From Sporolactobacillus sp. THM7-7 (GTDB lineage Bacteria > Bacillota > Bacilli > Bacillales > Sporolactobacillaceae), in the NCBI RefSeq assembly GCF_004153225.1, contig NZ_SEMB01000028.1, positions 1 through 44,531 of the forward strand: a stretch of 44,531 bases of DNA, read 5' to 3'. The notes under the pieces are model-generated. The model ran no database searches and was not told the DNA's origin. It worked only from the letters and a program-made list of their open reading frames with translations. This document shows positions 16,478-25,716 of this stretch, one piece after another (the first letter of the stretch is position 1; every line of letters starts with the position of its first letter). The position numbers were made by a program, and so were the translations under genes.

Positions 16478-17174
16478 AATAAATGGGCTTTCTTCAGGAT
16501 ATGGCAAAATAGAAGTGCTTCATCAGATTAATCTTCATGTCGATGAGGGAGAAGTTGTCAGCGTTTTGGGTGCGAATGGTGCAGGAAAGACAACACTGAT
16601 GAGGACGATTATCAATCTGATTCATGCGAGAAGCGGAACCATTAAATACCGCGGCAAGGATATTACTCATTTGAAAACACATCAAATTCATGCTCTGGGT
16701 ATTGGTATTGTTCCGGAAGGCAAGCGTCTATTTGAGAAAATGACCGTCATGGAAAATTTACGGATGGGCTGTTTTCTGGAAAAGAATGAACGTGTGATTG
16801 CCGAGCGAATCGAGAAAGCTTTCGACATGTTTCCGAGACTAAAAGAAAGAAAAGATCAGCTATCGGGGACCATGTCGGGCGGGGAACAGGCTATGCTGAC
16901 TATCGCCAGAGGAACGATGAGTGATCCTGACCTGCTCATCATGGATGAACCCTCATTCGGTCTGGCTCCGGTGCTCATCAATGAAATGTTTTCGATTATT
17001 AAAAGAATTAGTCAAGAGGGAAAGACGGTGCTTCTCGTTGAGCAAAATGCGTGGAAAGGACTTGAGATCTCTGATCGCGGATATCTGCTTCAAAAGGGAG
17101 AAGTCATTCTCGAAGGGAAAAGTTCTGAATTAAAAGAAAATTCATTAGTTAAAAAGGCCTATTTTTCAAATTAA
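16470..17174 (+). CDS. livF: Branched-chain-type ABC transporter ATP-binding protein
   Basis: LivF-type ATPase of 234 aa from TTG 16470, which has GGGGGAGAG just upstream and starts the family N-terminus LLEINGLSSGYGKIEVL. A longer in-frame opening to 16335 only shadows livG. Walker A is GANGAGKTTLMR, signature MSGGEQAMLTIARG, Walker B LLIMDEPSFGLAP, and the H-loop is replaced by LVEQNAWKGL as usual for LivF. Overlap of 8 bases with livG points to translational coupling. It pairs with LivG to energise LivH/LivM. Confidence 0.93.
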   Translation: MLEINGLSSGYGKIEVLHQINLHVDEGEVVSVLGANGAGKTTLMRTIINLIHARSGTIKYRGKDITHLKTHQIHALGIGIVPEGKRLFEKMTVMENLRMGCFLEKNERVIAERIEKAFDMFPRLKERKDQLSGTMSGGEQAMLTIARGTMSDPDLLIMDEPSFGLAPVLINEMFSIIKRISQEGKTVLLVEQNAWKGLEISDRGYLLQKGEVILEGKSSELKENSLVKKAYFSN

Positions 17175-17200
17175 ACCAATCAAGAGGGAGTGTCATTAAA

Positions 17201-18403
17201 ATGAAAAAGATGAGAACACTTTTTCTGCCGATTCTTGTTATTTTAGCTTTAGTTATTTCCGGATGTGCGGTTTCTCCGGGTTCAGGCAGTGGGAACGGAA
17301 GCAAAAAGCAAACGGTCAAAATTGCTTTTATCGGTCCTTTGACCGGGGGCAATTCCAGAATTGGATTAGGCGGGAGAAACTCTGCGCGTCTCGCTGTATA
17401 TGATGCGAACCATAATAAGAACAATAAATATCATTATGAACTGGTCGAATACGATGATGAGAATACGACGCAGGCCGGTAATCAGGTAGCGCTGAAAGCC
17501 AGCTCTGATCCTTCGGTTATTGGCGGGATTGCCCACTACGGCAGCGTTGTTGCCCTGGCTACGGTCGATACGTATCATAAAGCCGGTTTTCCGACAATGA
17601 TCTGGGGGGCCGTTCATCCAGATATCACATTGGGAAACGATTATAAAGAAATCTTCCGGGTACCAGGTACGCAAATCGATCAAAACAAGCAAGCCGCAGA
17701 ATTTGTCACCAAATTAGGGTTCAAAAAAGTAGGCGTGCTTTACGATACGACAGATTATGGACGAGGACACTTCAAATATTTTAAAGAAAATCTGCAGAAG
17801 CTCGGCGGTCAAATCGTTGCCGAAATGCCTGTACAACCGGATCAGCAGGATCTGAATGCGGAATTAACGAAGATACAGGCGAAAAAACCTGATCTGATTT
17901 GGTTCGCCGGCCTTGCCCCTGAAGGTGTCCGCGTGAAAAAGCAAATGGATGCCATGAATATTAAGACACAGTTTATGGGCGTTTCTGGTCTTGTCAACGA
18001 AGAATACAATTCGGCTCTCGGTGCAGAGGGATCTGAAGGAAGTCTCGCTATCATTGACGGTGCACCTACTAGCAGCCTCCCCGGCGGTGAGAAATTCATG
18101 AAGGACTATAAGGCTCGGAAATACAGCGAAGCACCTGAAGCTTACGGACCTTTTGCTTATGTATCAACGGATTTAATGATCCAGGCCATTGAAAAAGTCG
18201 GTCCCGACCGTAAAAAAGTGACGAACTGGCTGGACACGAAAGTAAAAAATATTGATTCAATGATTGGAAAAGTGACCTTCAACGAACACGGACAGAACGA
18301 TATGCCATTATTTACACCGATGGTCAGCCAGGACGGAAAATGGGTTCCTTATGCTGAGTCAGAATATCAGACGGGTAAAAGGAAATTGCCGGGCAAAAAA
18401 TAA
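17201..18403 (+). CDS. livK: Branched-chain-type ABC transporter substrate-binding lipoprotein
   Basis: The 400-aa precursor has a lipoprotein signal: KK, a hydrophobic stretch LPILVILALVIS, and a lipobox ending in Cys22 (VISGCAV). A Gly/Ser linker precedes the type I periplasmic-binding fold (VKIAFIGPLTGGNSRIGLGG, IGGIAHYGSVVALATVDTY, GFKKVGVLYDTTDYGRG). It belongs to the leucine/amide-binding group (PF13458). The mature protein would sit on the outer face of the membrane. Its ligand sets the specificity of the whole operon and may be an amide or N-acyl amino acid given the M20 and amidase neighbours, which is inference. Confidence 0.92.
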   Translation: MKKMRTLFLPILVILALVISGCAVSPGSGSGNGSKKQTVKIAFIGPLTGGNSRIGLGGRNSARLAVYDANHNKNNKYHYELVEYDDENTTQAGNQVALKASSDPSVIGGIAHYGSVVALATVDTYHKAGFPTMIWGAVHPDITLGNDYKEIFRVPGTQIDQNKQAAEFVTKLGFKKVGVLYDTTDYGRGHFKYFKENLQKLGGQIVAEMPVQPDQQDLNAELTKIQAKKPDLIWFAGLAPEGVRVKKQMDAMNIKTQFMGVSGLVNEEYNSALGAEGSEGSLAIIDGAPTSSLPGGEKFMKDYKARKYSEAPEAYGPFAYVSTDLMIQAIEKVGPDRKKVTNWLDTKVKNIDSMIGKVTFNEHGQNDMPLFTPMVSQDGKWVPYAESEYQTGKRKLPGKK

Positions 18404-18423
18404 TAGAGAGGGATTAAACCATA

Positions 18424-19326
18424 ATGGACATGATTGGACAACAGTTAATGAACGCAGTCATGTTGGGAACAATGTATTCTCTGGTTGCGATCGGGTTCAG
18501 TCTTTTCTTCGGTACGATGAACGTCATCCATTTTTCTCACGGGGATATATCCATGTTAGGGGCTTTTATTGCCCTTTTCTTTGTTCCTATTATCACTCAG
18601 TACTCAGTATTAGGCTCCGTGATTATGTTTATTGGAGCGATTGTTATAGTAGCGGTATTAGGTATCTTTCTGTCAGGACTTGTGATTCAACCGCTTCAGA
18701 GTTCCCCCCAATTATACACACTCCTGGCCACTCTGGAAGCGGGCCTGGTCATTCGTGAGGCGATCCGTTTATTTTATCCAGGAGGGAAAATGTCTCAGAA
18801 ATTTCCGATAATTTTTCCGTCCGGCGGATTCAGTATAGGCGGGCTTACCATTCGATTCGATCAATTGTTTATTTTAGCGATTGGTGTGGCTGTATTCGTT
18901 GCTACGGTGCTGATCGTGAATAAGACATCGCTGGGGATGGCGATTCGCGCCTACTCACAGGATAAGGAAGCTTCGATGATGATGGGTGTGAGTGAAAGCA
19001 AGGTGATTGCGGTTACGTTTGCTCTTGGATCTGCGTTGGCCGCAATCGCAGGAATATTGCACGGTACGTATTACAGAGAAGTGATTTATACAATGGGACT
19101 GACAAGCGGTATTATTGGTTTCAGTGCTGCCACAATCGGTGGGCTCGGTAGCATTTGGGGAGCAATCGTTGGCGGGTATCTGTTTGCGTTTATACAGACA
19201 TCCGTTTCAGCTTTTGTTCCCGGCGGCTCTGAATATAGAGATGTCATTGCGTTCGGTGTCATGATTTTGTTCTTGCTCTTTAGGCCGACAGGTATTTTAG
19301 GTGAACGGCAATCTGAGAGGGTGTAA
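18424..19326 (+). CDS. livH: Branched-chain-type ABC transporter permease
   Basis: A 300-aa LivH-type permease with about eight hydrophobic segments. Family signatures are LGTMYSLVAIGFSLFFGTMNVIHFSHGD at the N-terminus, RAYSQDKEASMMMGV (the ATPase-contacting loop), and FSAATIGGLGSIWGAIVGGY. It starts at ATG 18424 after GAGAGGGATTAAACC and sits 20 bases behind the binding protein. Confidence 0.94.
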   Translation: MDMIGQQLMNAVMLGTMYSLVAIGFSLFFGTMNVIHFSHGDISMLGAFIALFFVPIITQYSVLGSVIMFIGAIVIVAVLGIFLSGLVIQPLQSSPQLYTLLATLEAGLVIREAIRLFYPGGKMSQKFPIIFPSGGFSIGGLTIRFDQLFILAIGVAVFVATVLIVNKTSLGMAIRAYSQDKEASMMMGVSESKVIAVTFALGSALAAIAGILHGTYYREVIYTMGLTSGIIGFSAATIGGLGSIWGAIVGGYLFAFIQTSVSAFVPGGSEYRDVIAFGVMILFLLFRPTGILGERQSERV

Positions 19327-19333
19327 TTACAAT

Positions 19334-20491
19334 ATGAACAAACTGATCGTTCTTTTGTCAGAAACCGTACTTTTTGCACTGCTTATCCTTTTTTTAATCG
19401 CTGAATCTGTAAGTATTACGATCTTGTTTATTGTAGCCGGATTTCTTTGCGCCGCAGCCGTTCTTATCTTTCCGAAAAAAGCGGAACGTATTATCAAGCC
19501 TTTTGCCAAAGAGCGAAGAACAGCAATCATATTCTCAATGATATTGATGGCCATCCTGCCTTTTTTCTTTACGACCCAGCCGTATTGGCTTTTAACGCTT
19601 TCTCTTGCAGGTATTTATATCATGTTGGCCAACGGTTTGAATATGCAGACCGGGACAACTGGATTAACCAATTTTTCTGGAGCCGCTTTTTTTGGTACAG
19701 GAGCTTATACGACAGGTCTGCTGTCTGTTCATCTGGGTCTGCCTGGATGGCTGACCATTCCTGCCGGGATGTTCGCTTCCGTACTCATAGGAGCTATCTT
19801 ATTTTTTCCTGTACTGAAGGTTAAAGGGCATTATTTAGCACTTGTTACAATTGCTTTTGGTTTGATGTTCAATATTATGTTGAATAATACGGATGCGATT
19901 GGCGGACCGCAGGGTATCAGTGGAGTCAAAGCGTTTGCCATCGGCGGGTTCGACTTCAGCGGAATGTGGGCGATTGGGCCTTTTATCTTCAGCTCTTATG
20001 CTAATAATTATTGGCTGACTCTGCTGGCGGCCATTTTGGCACTCGCGTTTACACGATACATTTATAACTCGCCGGTCGGGTTAATTCTTAATTATGTGCG
20101 GGATGATGAATGGTCCTCCAAATCCCAGGGTTTAAACATTTCTTATTGGAAATTAATTGCTTTCTGCTGCGGGAATGCACTGATCGGGTTGGGCGGGGCT
20201 CTTTACGCGCATATGATCGGGTATGTTGCTCCGGATCTCTTCTCTTTTCAGACGTCGCTGCTGCTCCTCAGTATGGTGCTGCTCGGGGGCATGGACAGCA
20301 TTCCGGGTGTAACGGTGGCCGCATTCGTGATGATTGTTCTGACGGAGAAGCTTCGCGTGATTCAGGATTATCGATTCCTCATTTTCGGTTTATTGGTGAT
20401 TATCATGATTATTTTCAGAAAGGAAGGTCTGATCCCTTCCAGAGTACGCCCGTATTTTCCTAAATTGAAAAGTGTATTGATGAAACGATGA
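19334..20491 (+). CDS. livM: Branched-chain-type ABC transporter permease
   Basis: LivM-type permease of 385 aa. Start ATG 19334 is chosen over an upstream in-frame ATG (19301) that would overlap livH and lacks a better ribosome site. Signature stretches: LANGLNMQTGTTGLTNFSGAAFFGTGAYT, LKVKGHYLALVTIAFGL, YVRDDEWSSKSQGLN (coupling loop) and LLLLSMVLLGGMDSIPG. Two extra N-terminal hydrophobic segments precede the core. Completes the LivGFKHM importer with the preceding four genes. Confidence 0.93.
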   Translation: MNKLIVLLSETVLFALLILFLIAESVSITILFIVAGFLCAAAVLIFPKKAERIIKPFAKERRTAIIFSMILMAILPFFFTTQPYWLLTLSLAGIYIMLANGLNMQTGTTGLTNFSGAAFFGTGAYTTGLLSVHLGLPGWLTIPAGMFASVLIGAILFFPVLKVKGHYLALVTIAFGLMFNIMLNNTDAIGGPQGISGVKAFAIGGFDFSGMWAIGPFIFSSYANNYWLTLLAAILALAFTRYIYNSPVGLILNYVRDDEWSSKSQGLNISYWKLIAFCCGNALIGLGGALYAHMIGYVAPDLFSFQTSLLLLSMVLLGGMDSIPGVTVAAFVMIVLTEKLRVIQDYRFLIFGLLVIIMIIFRKEGLIPSRVRPYFPKLKSVLMKR

Positions 20492-20554
20492 GATCGAATC
20501 TTGATTGAAGAGTTTGAGTACTGTTTATGCTACAGAACTGGTGGAGGATCAAGT

Positions 20555-21907
20555 GTGAATCAAACCATTGCTCACTACAGAAATCAACTGCGAAAAAAAG
20601 AAATATCACCGAAAGAGTTAACCGAGCATTTTTTTAAAGAAATCAGTAAAAAAGAAGATAAAGTGCATGCATGGGTGCGGTTGGTTGCCGATCAGGCGCT
20701 TGCGCAAGCTGAAGAGTTGGAGAATGATAGAAGCTCGGATGCACCTCCGCCCCTGTACGGTATCCCTTTTGGGGCAAAAGACATCTTCTATACGAAAAAT
20801 GTGGCGACTGAAGCCGGATCGAAAGTATTGAAAGATTTTATCCCTGATGAAGATGCGACGATCATTAAGCGACTGAAGAGCTCAGGAGCCATCCTGCTGG
20901 GGAAAACGACAATGACGGAATTTGCGACTTTGAGCCATCCGCCCGAAACAAGGAATCCGTGGAATCTAAATCACACGCCTGGCGGGTCGAGTTCCGGATC
21001 GGCAGCGGCGCTGGCTTCCGGAATGGCTTTGTTTACTTTAGGAACTCAGACGAGAGGGTCGCTGTTAAGGCCCGCCGCGTATAATGGCCTGACCTGTCTC
21101 AAAGGAACATTTGGAAGAGTGAGCAAGAAAGGTGTTGTCCCCTGCAGTTGGACATTGGATCATGTCGGCGCGATGACGCACACCGTTGAAGATACGGTAA
21201 TCGTCTATAATGTCATTTCTGGCAAAGATGATCAGGATTTAAGTACGTATTATCTCCCGAGTCTTCATTTGACTCTGCGGGAAAAGAGAGATTATAAAAT
21301 CGGTATCCTCACCGGTCAAGTATTCCGGAATACATCGCCCGACGTTCAAAGTGCCATGCAGGAGGCCATCCGCGGCTTGAAGACCATTGGCTATAAGTGT
21401 AAAGAGGTACAGCTTCCGGGTTGTCTCGATGAAGATTATCAAGCTCACGATCTGATTGAACAGGCGGAGTTCGGTGCTTTCCATGCTAAATACTACAGCA
21501 AGAGTTATAATGCGTACGACGCCTATCTGCAGCATTTTATCCGAGATTCGTTTAAAATTACGGCTAAAGACTATTTAAACGCGCAAAATAAAAGAATACG
21601 TTTCAGGGAGGAACTCATTCAATTGTTTAAGCGCAGCGATGTGGATGTTCTGATCAGTCCGACAACGCCGACGACAGCCCCAAAAGGGACTGAGTCTACC
21701 GGATCGCCTGCATACAATATGCCTTTTACGAATGCAGGCGTCCCGGCTTTGACGATTCCGATTGGTTACTCAAAGGAAACGCATTTGCCCATTGGCATGC
21801 AGATTGTTTCGCCGACTTTTGAGGAACAGAGAGTCATCGACATTGGCTACATGTATCAGCACATCACTGACTGGCACGAGAGATCTCCTGAGCTTGCCAT
21901 TGACTGA
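20555..21907 (+). CDS. Amidase, amidase-signature family
   Basis: GTG 20555 (ribosome site GGTGGAGG) gives 450 aa. Catalytic Ser-cisSer-Lys triad: Lys in FGAKDIFYT, the glycine-serine stretch TPGGSSSGSAAALASG, and the nucleophile Ser in TQTRGSLLRPAAYNG. The nucleophile loop reads GTQTRGSLLRPAA instead of the common GTDTGGSIRIPAA, with Arg replacing a Gly, so substrate fit may differ from typical amidases. It hydrolyses carboxamides or related C-N bonds. Last gene of the M20-liv operon; its stop is 7 bases from the stop of the convergent PucR gene. Confidence 0.9.
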   Translation: MNQTIAHYRNQLRKKEISPKELTEHFFKEISKKEDKVHAWVRLVADQALAQAEELENDRSSDAPPPLYGIPFGAKDIFYTKNVATEAGSKVLKDFIPDEDATIIKRLKSSGAILLGKTTMTEFATLSHPPETRNPWNLNHTPGGSSSGSAAALASGMALFTLGTQTRGSLLRPAAYNGLTCLKGTFGRVSKKGVVPCSWTLDHVGAMTHTVEDTVIVYNVISGKDDQDLSTYYLPSLHLTLREKRDYKIGILTGQVFRNTSPDVQSAMQEAIRGLKTIGYKCKEVQLPGCLDEDYQAHDLIEQAEFGAFHAKYYSKSYNAYDAYLQHFIRDSFKITAKDYLNAQNKRIRFREELIQLFKRSDVDVLISPTTPTTAPKGTESTGSPAYNMPFTNAGVPALTIPIGYSKETHLPIGMQIVSPTFEEQRVIDIGYMYQHITDWHERSPELAID

Positions 21908-21914
21908 CTGAATC

Positions 21915-23567
21915 TTATTGGTTTGGATCAGTTTGCGGAGCAGCCTGGTAAAATTTCTCTTTGTTCATCTGGAACAGTTTCAGCGCGATTTGGATCTGAA
22001 GGCTGTCTTTCTCGTCGTCGAGACGAACGTTTAAGATTTCTTTAATGCGTTCAAGTCGGTACAATATTGTATTGTAATGCGTATACATTTGCTCAGCCGT
22101 TCTTTTGACATTTCCATTATTTTTAAAATAACACATCATTGTAGCAATTAATGGTGTGTTATTTTTTTGTTCATAGTCAAGAAGCGGCACCATGAATCGG
22201 CTTTCAAACGCTGTTCGTTCCGGGCAATCCGGCAATAAGTAGAGTATTTGATAAATCCCTAGTTTATCGTAGGTGACATAATCATCAGAAATCGTACATT
22301 TCTGAATCACCTGCTGAATATTCTTTGCCTGGATATAGCTTTGATGTAGATGCAATGGATTTTTAACGGACTTCCCGATACAAAGAGAGAAGGGAAGATT
22401 CAGTGCAATGGTTTTGAGAAAATGTGACATTTTATGATTGAGATCCCCTTTGTATGACTTAGAACTTATGGAGATAAAAACCATTTCACCCGCAGCGAGT
22501 GTCACTGTTAGATTAACCCGCCTTCTTTGGGACAGACGAAATTCGTCGATGATTTTGGTCAACTGATCAATCTCAGGTTTTTGCTTGTTCCAATTTACAA
22601 TAATAGCCCTGTAATGGCAATCGTCTCCTAAAATATGATGATCGAGAGACTTTTCTCTCAGTTTCAGGTCATTAAGATTAACCACTCCTCCCAATAACCA
22701 GTCCTGTAGAAATTGATCCATATATTTGGACGCGATCGCCAGCCGGGAACGGGCGTTTAAAATGACAAATCGTATCAGAAAGCAGACTCTTTCAATAGTC
22801 AGCTTGTCAATCACGGATAATTCATGATTTTTTTCAAGGAGAATCAAAACCGAATCGTTAACTTCATGATCGTGAATGTGTGTTAAATGAATTTTTATCT
22901 TTTTATCATTCAAAATAATAAACGGATGGTGAATATAATCATTATGATTATGCCGAATATTCCAAAGTGGCATGTCTCCCATAATCTTTTTACAATGAGA
23001 TGTTGCGTAGACTCGGCTGGTACGATTCACTAAAATGACTGGATTTCCGAGCATTTTCTCCAGACTCATCAATAGAGTGTCAATACTATCATTGAATAGA
23101 ATGCTTTGTGTTAACTGATGAATTCTATCTTGCAGGATCGTAACTTTTGCTGTGTCCCTGGAAATGATTTGCTCCATCACCTCGCGGACAACATTGGAAA
23201 ATACAGTGGAAGGAGGCAATTCGAAAATGGGAAAATGATACTGATTGGCAATTTCAAGCGCTTCTTTTGGAATTTCTTCAATAAATCGTTTGGTTTTGAT
23301 TCCAATCGCGGATACCCCTTTCTTAACGAGCTGGGGAATAAATTTTTCCAGAAAATCAGGTTTATCTTTAAAAGGATAACCGGTTGTCACGAGAAACTCA
23401 TGGCTTTGGACCCAATGGATAACATCCGGAACTTCCATGATATTCACCCGCGTGATCACCCGGGTCAACCCCTCTGATCCTGCTCTGAGTTTCGCATCTC
23501 TCAGCTGAGGAATCGATTTAAGATCGGAACAAGTGAAAGAAGTCGATGTTTCTTTGAGCATTTGCAC
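21915..23567 (-). CDS. PucR-family transcriptional regulator
   Basis: The 550-aa protein has an N-terminal PucR domain (about 10-130: LRAGSEGLTRVITRVNIMEV, PDVIHWVQSHEFLVTTGYPF), a middle GGDEF-like region (about 280-420) and a C-terminal PucR helix-turn-helix (about 485-545: NNGNVKRTAEQMYTHYNTIL, RLERIKEILNV). This family controls purine, allantoin and amide use in Bacillales. The gene is tail-to-tail with the amidase and divergent from the AEC transporter, so it may regulate one or both. The ATG at 23567 has AAGGGGTGTGC upstream. Confidence 0.9.
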   Translation of the reverse strand: MQMLKETSTSFTCSDLKSIPQLRDAKLRAGSEGLTRVITRVNIMEVPDVIHWVQSHEFLVTTGYPFKDKPDFLEKFIPQLVKKGVSAIGIKTKRFIEEIPKEALEIANQYHFPIFELPPSTVFSNVVREVMEQIISRDTAKVTILQDRIHQLTQSILFNDSIDTLLMSLEKMLGNPVILVNRTSRVYATSHCKKIMGDMPLWNIRHNHNDYIHHPFIILNDKKIKIHLTHIHDHEVNDSVLILLEKNHELSVIDKLTIERVCFLIRFVILNARSRLAIASKYMDQFLQDWLLGGVVNLNDLKLREKSLDHHILGDDCHYRAIIVNWNKQKPEIDQLTKIIDEFRLSQRRRVNLTVTLAAGEMVFISISSKSYKGDLNHKMSHFLKTIALNLPFSLCIGKSVKNPLHLHQSYIQAKNIQQVIQKCTISDDYVTYDKLGIYQILYLLPDCPERTAFESRFMVPLLDYEQKNNTPLIATMMCYFKNNGNVKRTAEQMYTHYNTILYRLERIKEILNVRLDDEKDSLQIQIALKLFQMNKEKFYQAAPQTDPNQ

Positions 23568-23783
23568 ACCCCTTTAATCAAAATGAATGATCCAATACAG
23601 CTTGGATTGTTCTATTGTATTAATAATTTGTTAAATAATCAATTTATTGCTATATTACCGAGTTACCAATTAATGGAAAATGGTTTCTTCTAATGGGTTA
23701 TGTGGTGAATGGCTTCTTGGACATTAATCAAGCGCATATAAGGCAGATCGAGTCGCATGTGCATTTTTATTATTTTTCCGCTC

Positions 23784-23860
23784 CTAATGATTATGATAAC
23801 ATTAGTGTCATGAGCAATACACCAGAGATGTGTCTTGATTTATTGATCGACACATTTTTT
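23784..23860 (+). promoter_or_regulatory. Leader with two hairpins ending in a terminator-like T-run before the AEC gene
   Basis: CTAATG/CATTAG (23784-23789 and 23800-23805) form the first hairpin. ATGTGTC (23828-23834) pairs with GACACAT (23849-23855), an inner GAT/ATC adds three pairs, and TTTTTT follows to 23860. The gene starts 40 bases later. Sitting between a divergent regulator and the transporter, this could be an attenuator, or the end of a short RNA begun near 23650. The region 23568-23783 holds no recognised gene; a 65-codon frame from 23693 runs through the hairpin and is not convincing. Confidence 0.45.
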
Positions 23861-23900
23861 AATAAATCCCAATGCAGTGTTAAGGGTTAGGATGAGGACC

Positions 23901-24794
23901 ATGACGATTTTTGTAGAAGTGATTTTGCCGGTGTTTTTCATTTTTGTCTGCGGGTTTATTTTGCAGAAAGTGTTCAGGCTCGATATTAAGCCGATTTCGA
24001 CTTTGGCTGTTTATCTGCTGCTGCCTTTTCTCGTTTTCCAGACGTTCTATACGACACCACTGAATATTAATTTTTTTTACATCACCGCCGCCTCAGTGGT
24101 GATCATGGTGATACATATCCTTTTAGGGCTGGTGATCAGTAAAAGTCTCAAGTACGACAGTAAAGACAAAAACGCTTTTTTGTTGTCAACCGTTTTTCCG
24201 AACAGCGGGAATTACGGGATTCCGATTATTCTTTTCGCTTTTGGGGAACAGAGTCTCACATACGCCATGCCGCTGATGATTTTGCATACGATACTCATGA
24301 GCATTTTCGGTGTCTATTTTGCAGCGAATGGGCAAGGCGGCGCAAAAATCGCGATTCAGACGGTCATCAGCCAGCCTTCCAATTGGGTGATTATTCCGGG
24401 TATCCTGATGCATGAGTTTCAGATTCACATTCCGGAACATTTTTATAAAAGTATTGAGCTCATTGGTAACACGACGATCCCTGTCATTATGGTGATTCTT
24501 GGCATGCAGCTGGCCAATGTCACGGTGCGGAAAATGAATTGGGGAAGAATCAGCCTGGTTACTTTTGTCCGTTTGATTCTATCGGCTTTCATCGCTTACG
24601 GCGTCTGCCTCTTTTTCCCAATGAATGATTTGCTCCGAAACGTCATCCTTGTGATGTCCGCTATGCCCAGTGCCGCTAATACGACGCTATACGCAATCCA
24701 GTTCAATGCCCGGCCTCAATTTGTTTCCAGCTCTACCCTGATCACAACCCTTTTGAGTCTTCTGTCGTTGACCATTTTGTTAAATCTGGTTTAG
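23901..24794 (+). CDS. AEC-family transporter (auxin efflux carrier/malate permease type)
   Basis: About 297 aa from ATG 23901, the codon best spaced from GGATGAGG; ATG 23892 is an alternative three codons earlier. About ten hydrophobic segments in the AEC arrangement: IFVEVILPVFFIFVCGFI, LAVYLLLPFLVFQTFY, and FPNSGNYGIPIILFAFG (the conserved NxGxxG kink), a second half with IGNTTIPVIMVILGMQLA and MPSAANTTLYAIQF. These carriers move organic anions or amino acids. It is single-gene, divergent from PucR, with a terminator at 24928. Substrate unknown. Confidence 0.88.
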   Translation: MTIFVEVILPVFFIFVCGFILQKVFRLDIKPISTLAVYLLLPFLVFQTFYTTPLNINFFYITAASVVIMVIHILLGLVISKSLKYDSKDKNAFLLSTVFPNSGNYGIPIILFAFGEQSLTYAMPLMILHTILMSIFGVYFAANGQGGAKIAIQTVISQPSNWVIIPGILMHEFQIHIPEHFYKSIELIGNTTIPVIMVILGMQLANVTVRKMNWGRISLVTFVRLILSAFIAYGVCLFFPMNDLLRNVILVMSAMPSAANTTLYAIQFNARPQFVSSSTLITTLLSLLSLTILLNLV

Positions 24795-24927
24795 AGACGG
24801 CAGATTGAGCGATTTCGAAGTATGACCAGGTCTACTTTTTGTACGTATCCGGATCATGAAGATAACCTGATTATGGTTCAGTCATATTGGATATAATGAA
24901 AACGAGTCCATTTCCCCTTCTATTTTT

Positions 24928-24953
24928 CCCGCGCTATGACGCGGGGCTTTTTT
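24928..24953 (+). terminator. Terminator after the AEC transporter
   Basis: CCCGCG (24928-24933) and CGCGGG (24940-24945) form a strong GC stem with a 6-nt loop, followed by GC and TTTTTT. Confidence 0.88.
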
Positions 24954-24987
24954 ATGTTAAAATGTGGTAAAAAAAGAGGAAAAAGAC

Positions 24988-25398
24988 ATGCGCAAATGGC
25001 CTCTGGCAACGAATGAACAGTATCTTCAAGCGATAAAAAGTGAAATGGACCGTATCGGATCAATAAAATACAAAGATTATATGGACCATCACGATCCGTT
25101 CGCCGCGCCGTCTGCTTATTATATTAGAAAACGATTCGGCACATGGTCGGCGATGATGCGTCAAATAAATACCTCTGGCAAAAACACGCCGCAGGGTTCG
25201 GAGCGAATCCCGCTGCAGAGTGATGATTATGACCTTTTCTTCTATTGTATAAAAAGAGAAATTGAGCGTATCGGCTCGACCGATGCAGACATGTATAGCA
25301 AACATCGCAGAAAATACCACAGCCCATCCATGGCATATATTGAGCAGCATTATGGTCCGTGGGCACTCGTCTTGAAAAAGCTCGGGTACGAAACATAG
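24988..25398 (+). CDS. Stand-alone homing-endonuclease-associated repeat protein
   Basis: ATG 24988 behind AGAGGA gives 136 aa made of two copies of one module. Each module has an acidic helix leading into IG-S, a middle Y-x-x-Y/H element, PSAYYIRKRFGTW or PSMAYIEQHYGPW, and a closing hydrophobic helix. This is the pattern of the HNH-endonuclease-associated repeat (PF18780-like), a small DNA-binding unit normally fused to HNH nucleases. Here no nuclease domain is present and none is encoded nearby. It may bind DNA or be a leftover of a mobile intron. Flanked by a terminator upstream and 318 non-coding bases downstream, it seems monocistronic. Confidence 0.65.
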   Translation: MRKWPLATNEQYLQAIKSEMDRIGSIKYKDYMDHHDPFAAPSAYYIRKRFGTWSAMMRQINTSGKNTPQGSERIPLQSDDYDLFFYCIKREIERIGSTDADMYSKHRRKYHSPSMAYIEQHYGPWALVLKKLGYET

Positions 25399-25512
25399 AA
25401 AGTTATTGAAATAGAAAGATTAATGAGATGGCAGGGCATCCTATTCAAACGCATAATGACTCAAAAGATTTTACAAAAGTTAAGCGAGGCAGAAAAAATT
25501 CTCTTCCTTTCT

Positions 25513-25528
25513 TTTCAAACGTTTGAAA
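25513..25528. promoter_or_regulatory. 16-bp perfect palindrome upstream of the ketopantoate-reductase-like gene
   Basis: TTTCAAACGTTTGAAA is an exact palindrome without a loop, in the 318-base gap between 25399 and 25716. It differs from the cre consensus at the flanks. It could be an operator for a dimeric repressor. A candidate TATAAA box lies at 25595-25600. No gene is recognised in the gap; a TTG-started frame from 25620 runs out of register into the next gene. Confidence 0.45.
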
Positions 25529-25716
25529 TCACTCATAATTCATTTGATTAGGAAATACAGAATTAACTTGTAAGAGACTTTCAAAGTAAAATTGTATAAA
25601 ATAGTAATGTGGAGAGTGTTTGGAAAAACGTTTAAAAAAAGAAGACTCCATATTTTATGATATAAAAGAAGAAGTTAATAAATGGAGAACCGCGTACATA
25701 AAAAGGAGAGAGCAAG

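Noticed and set aside
23693-23890. 65-codon ORF before the AEC transporter.
   Set aside because: It runs through a terminator hairpin and has no recognisable family or ribosome site.
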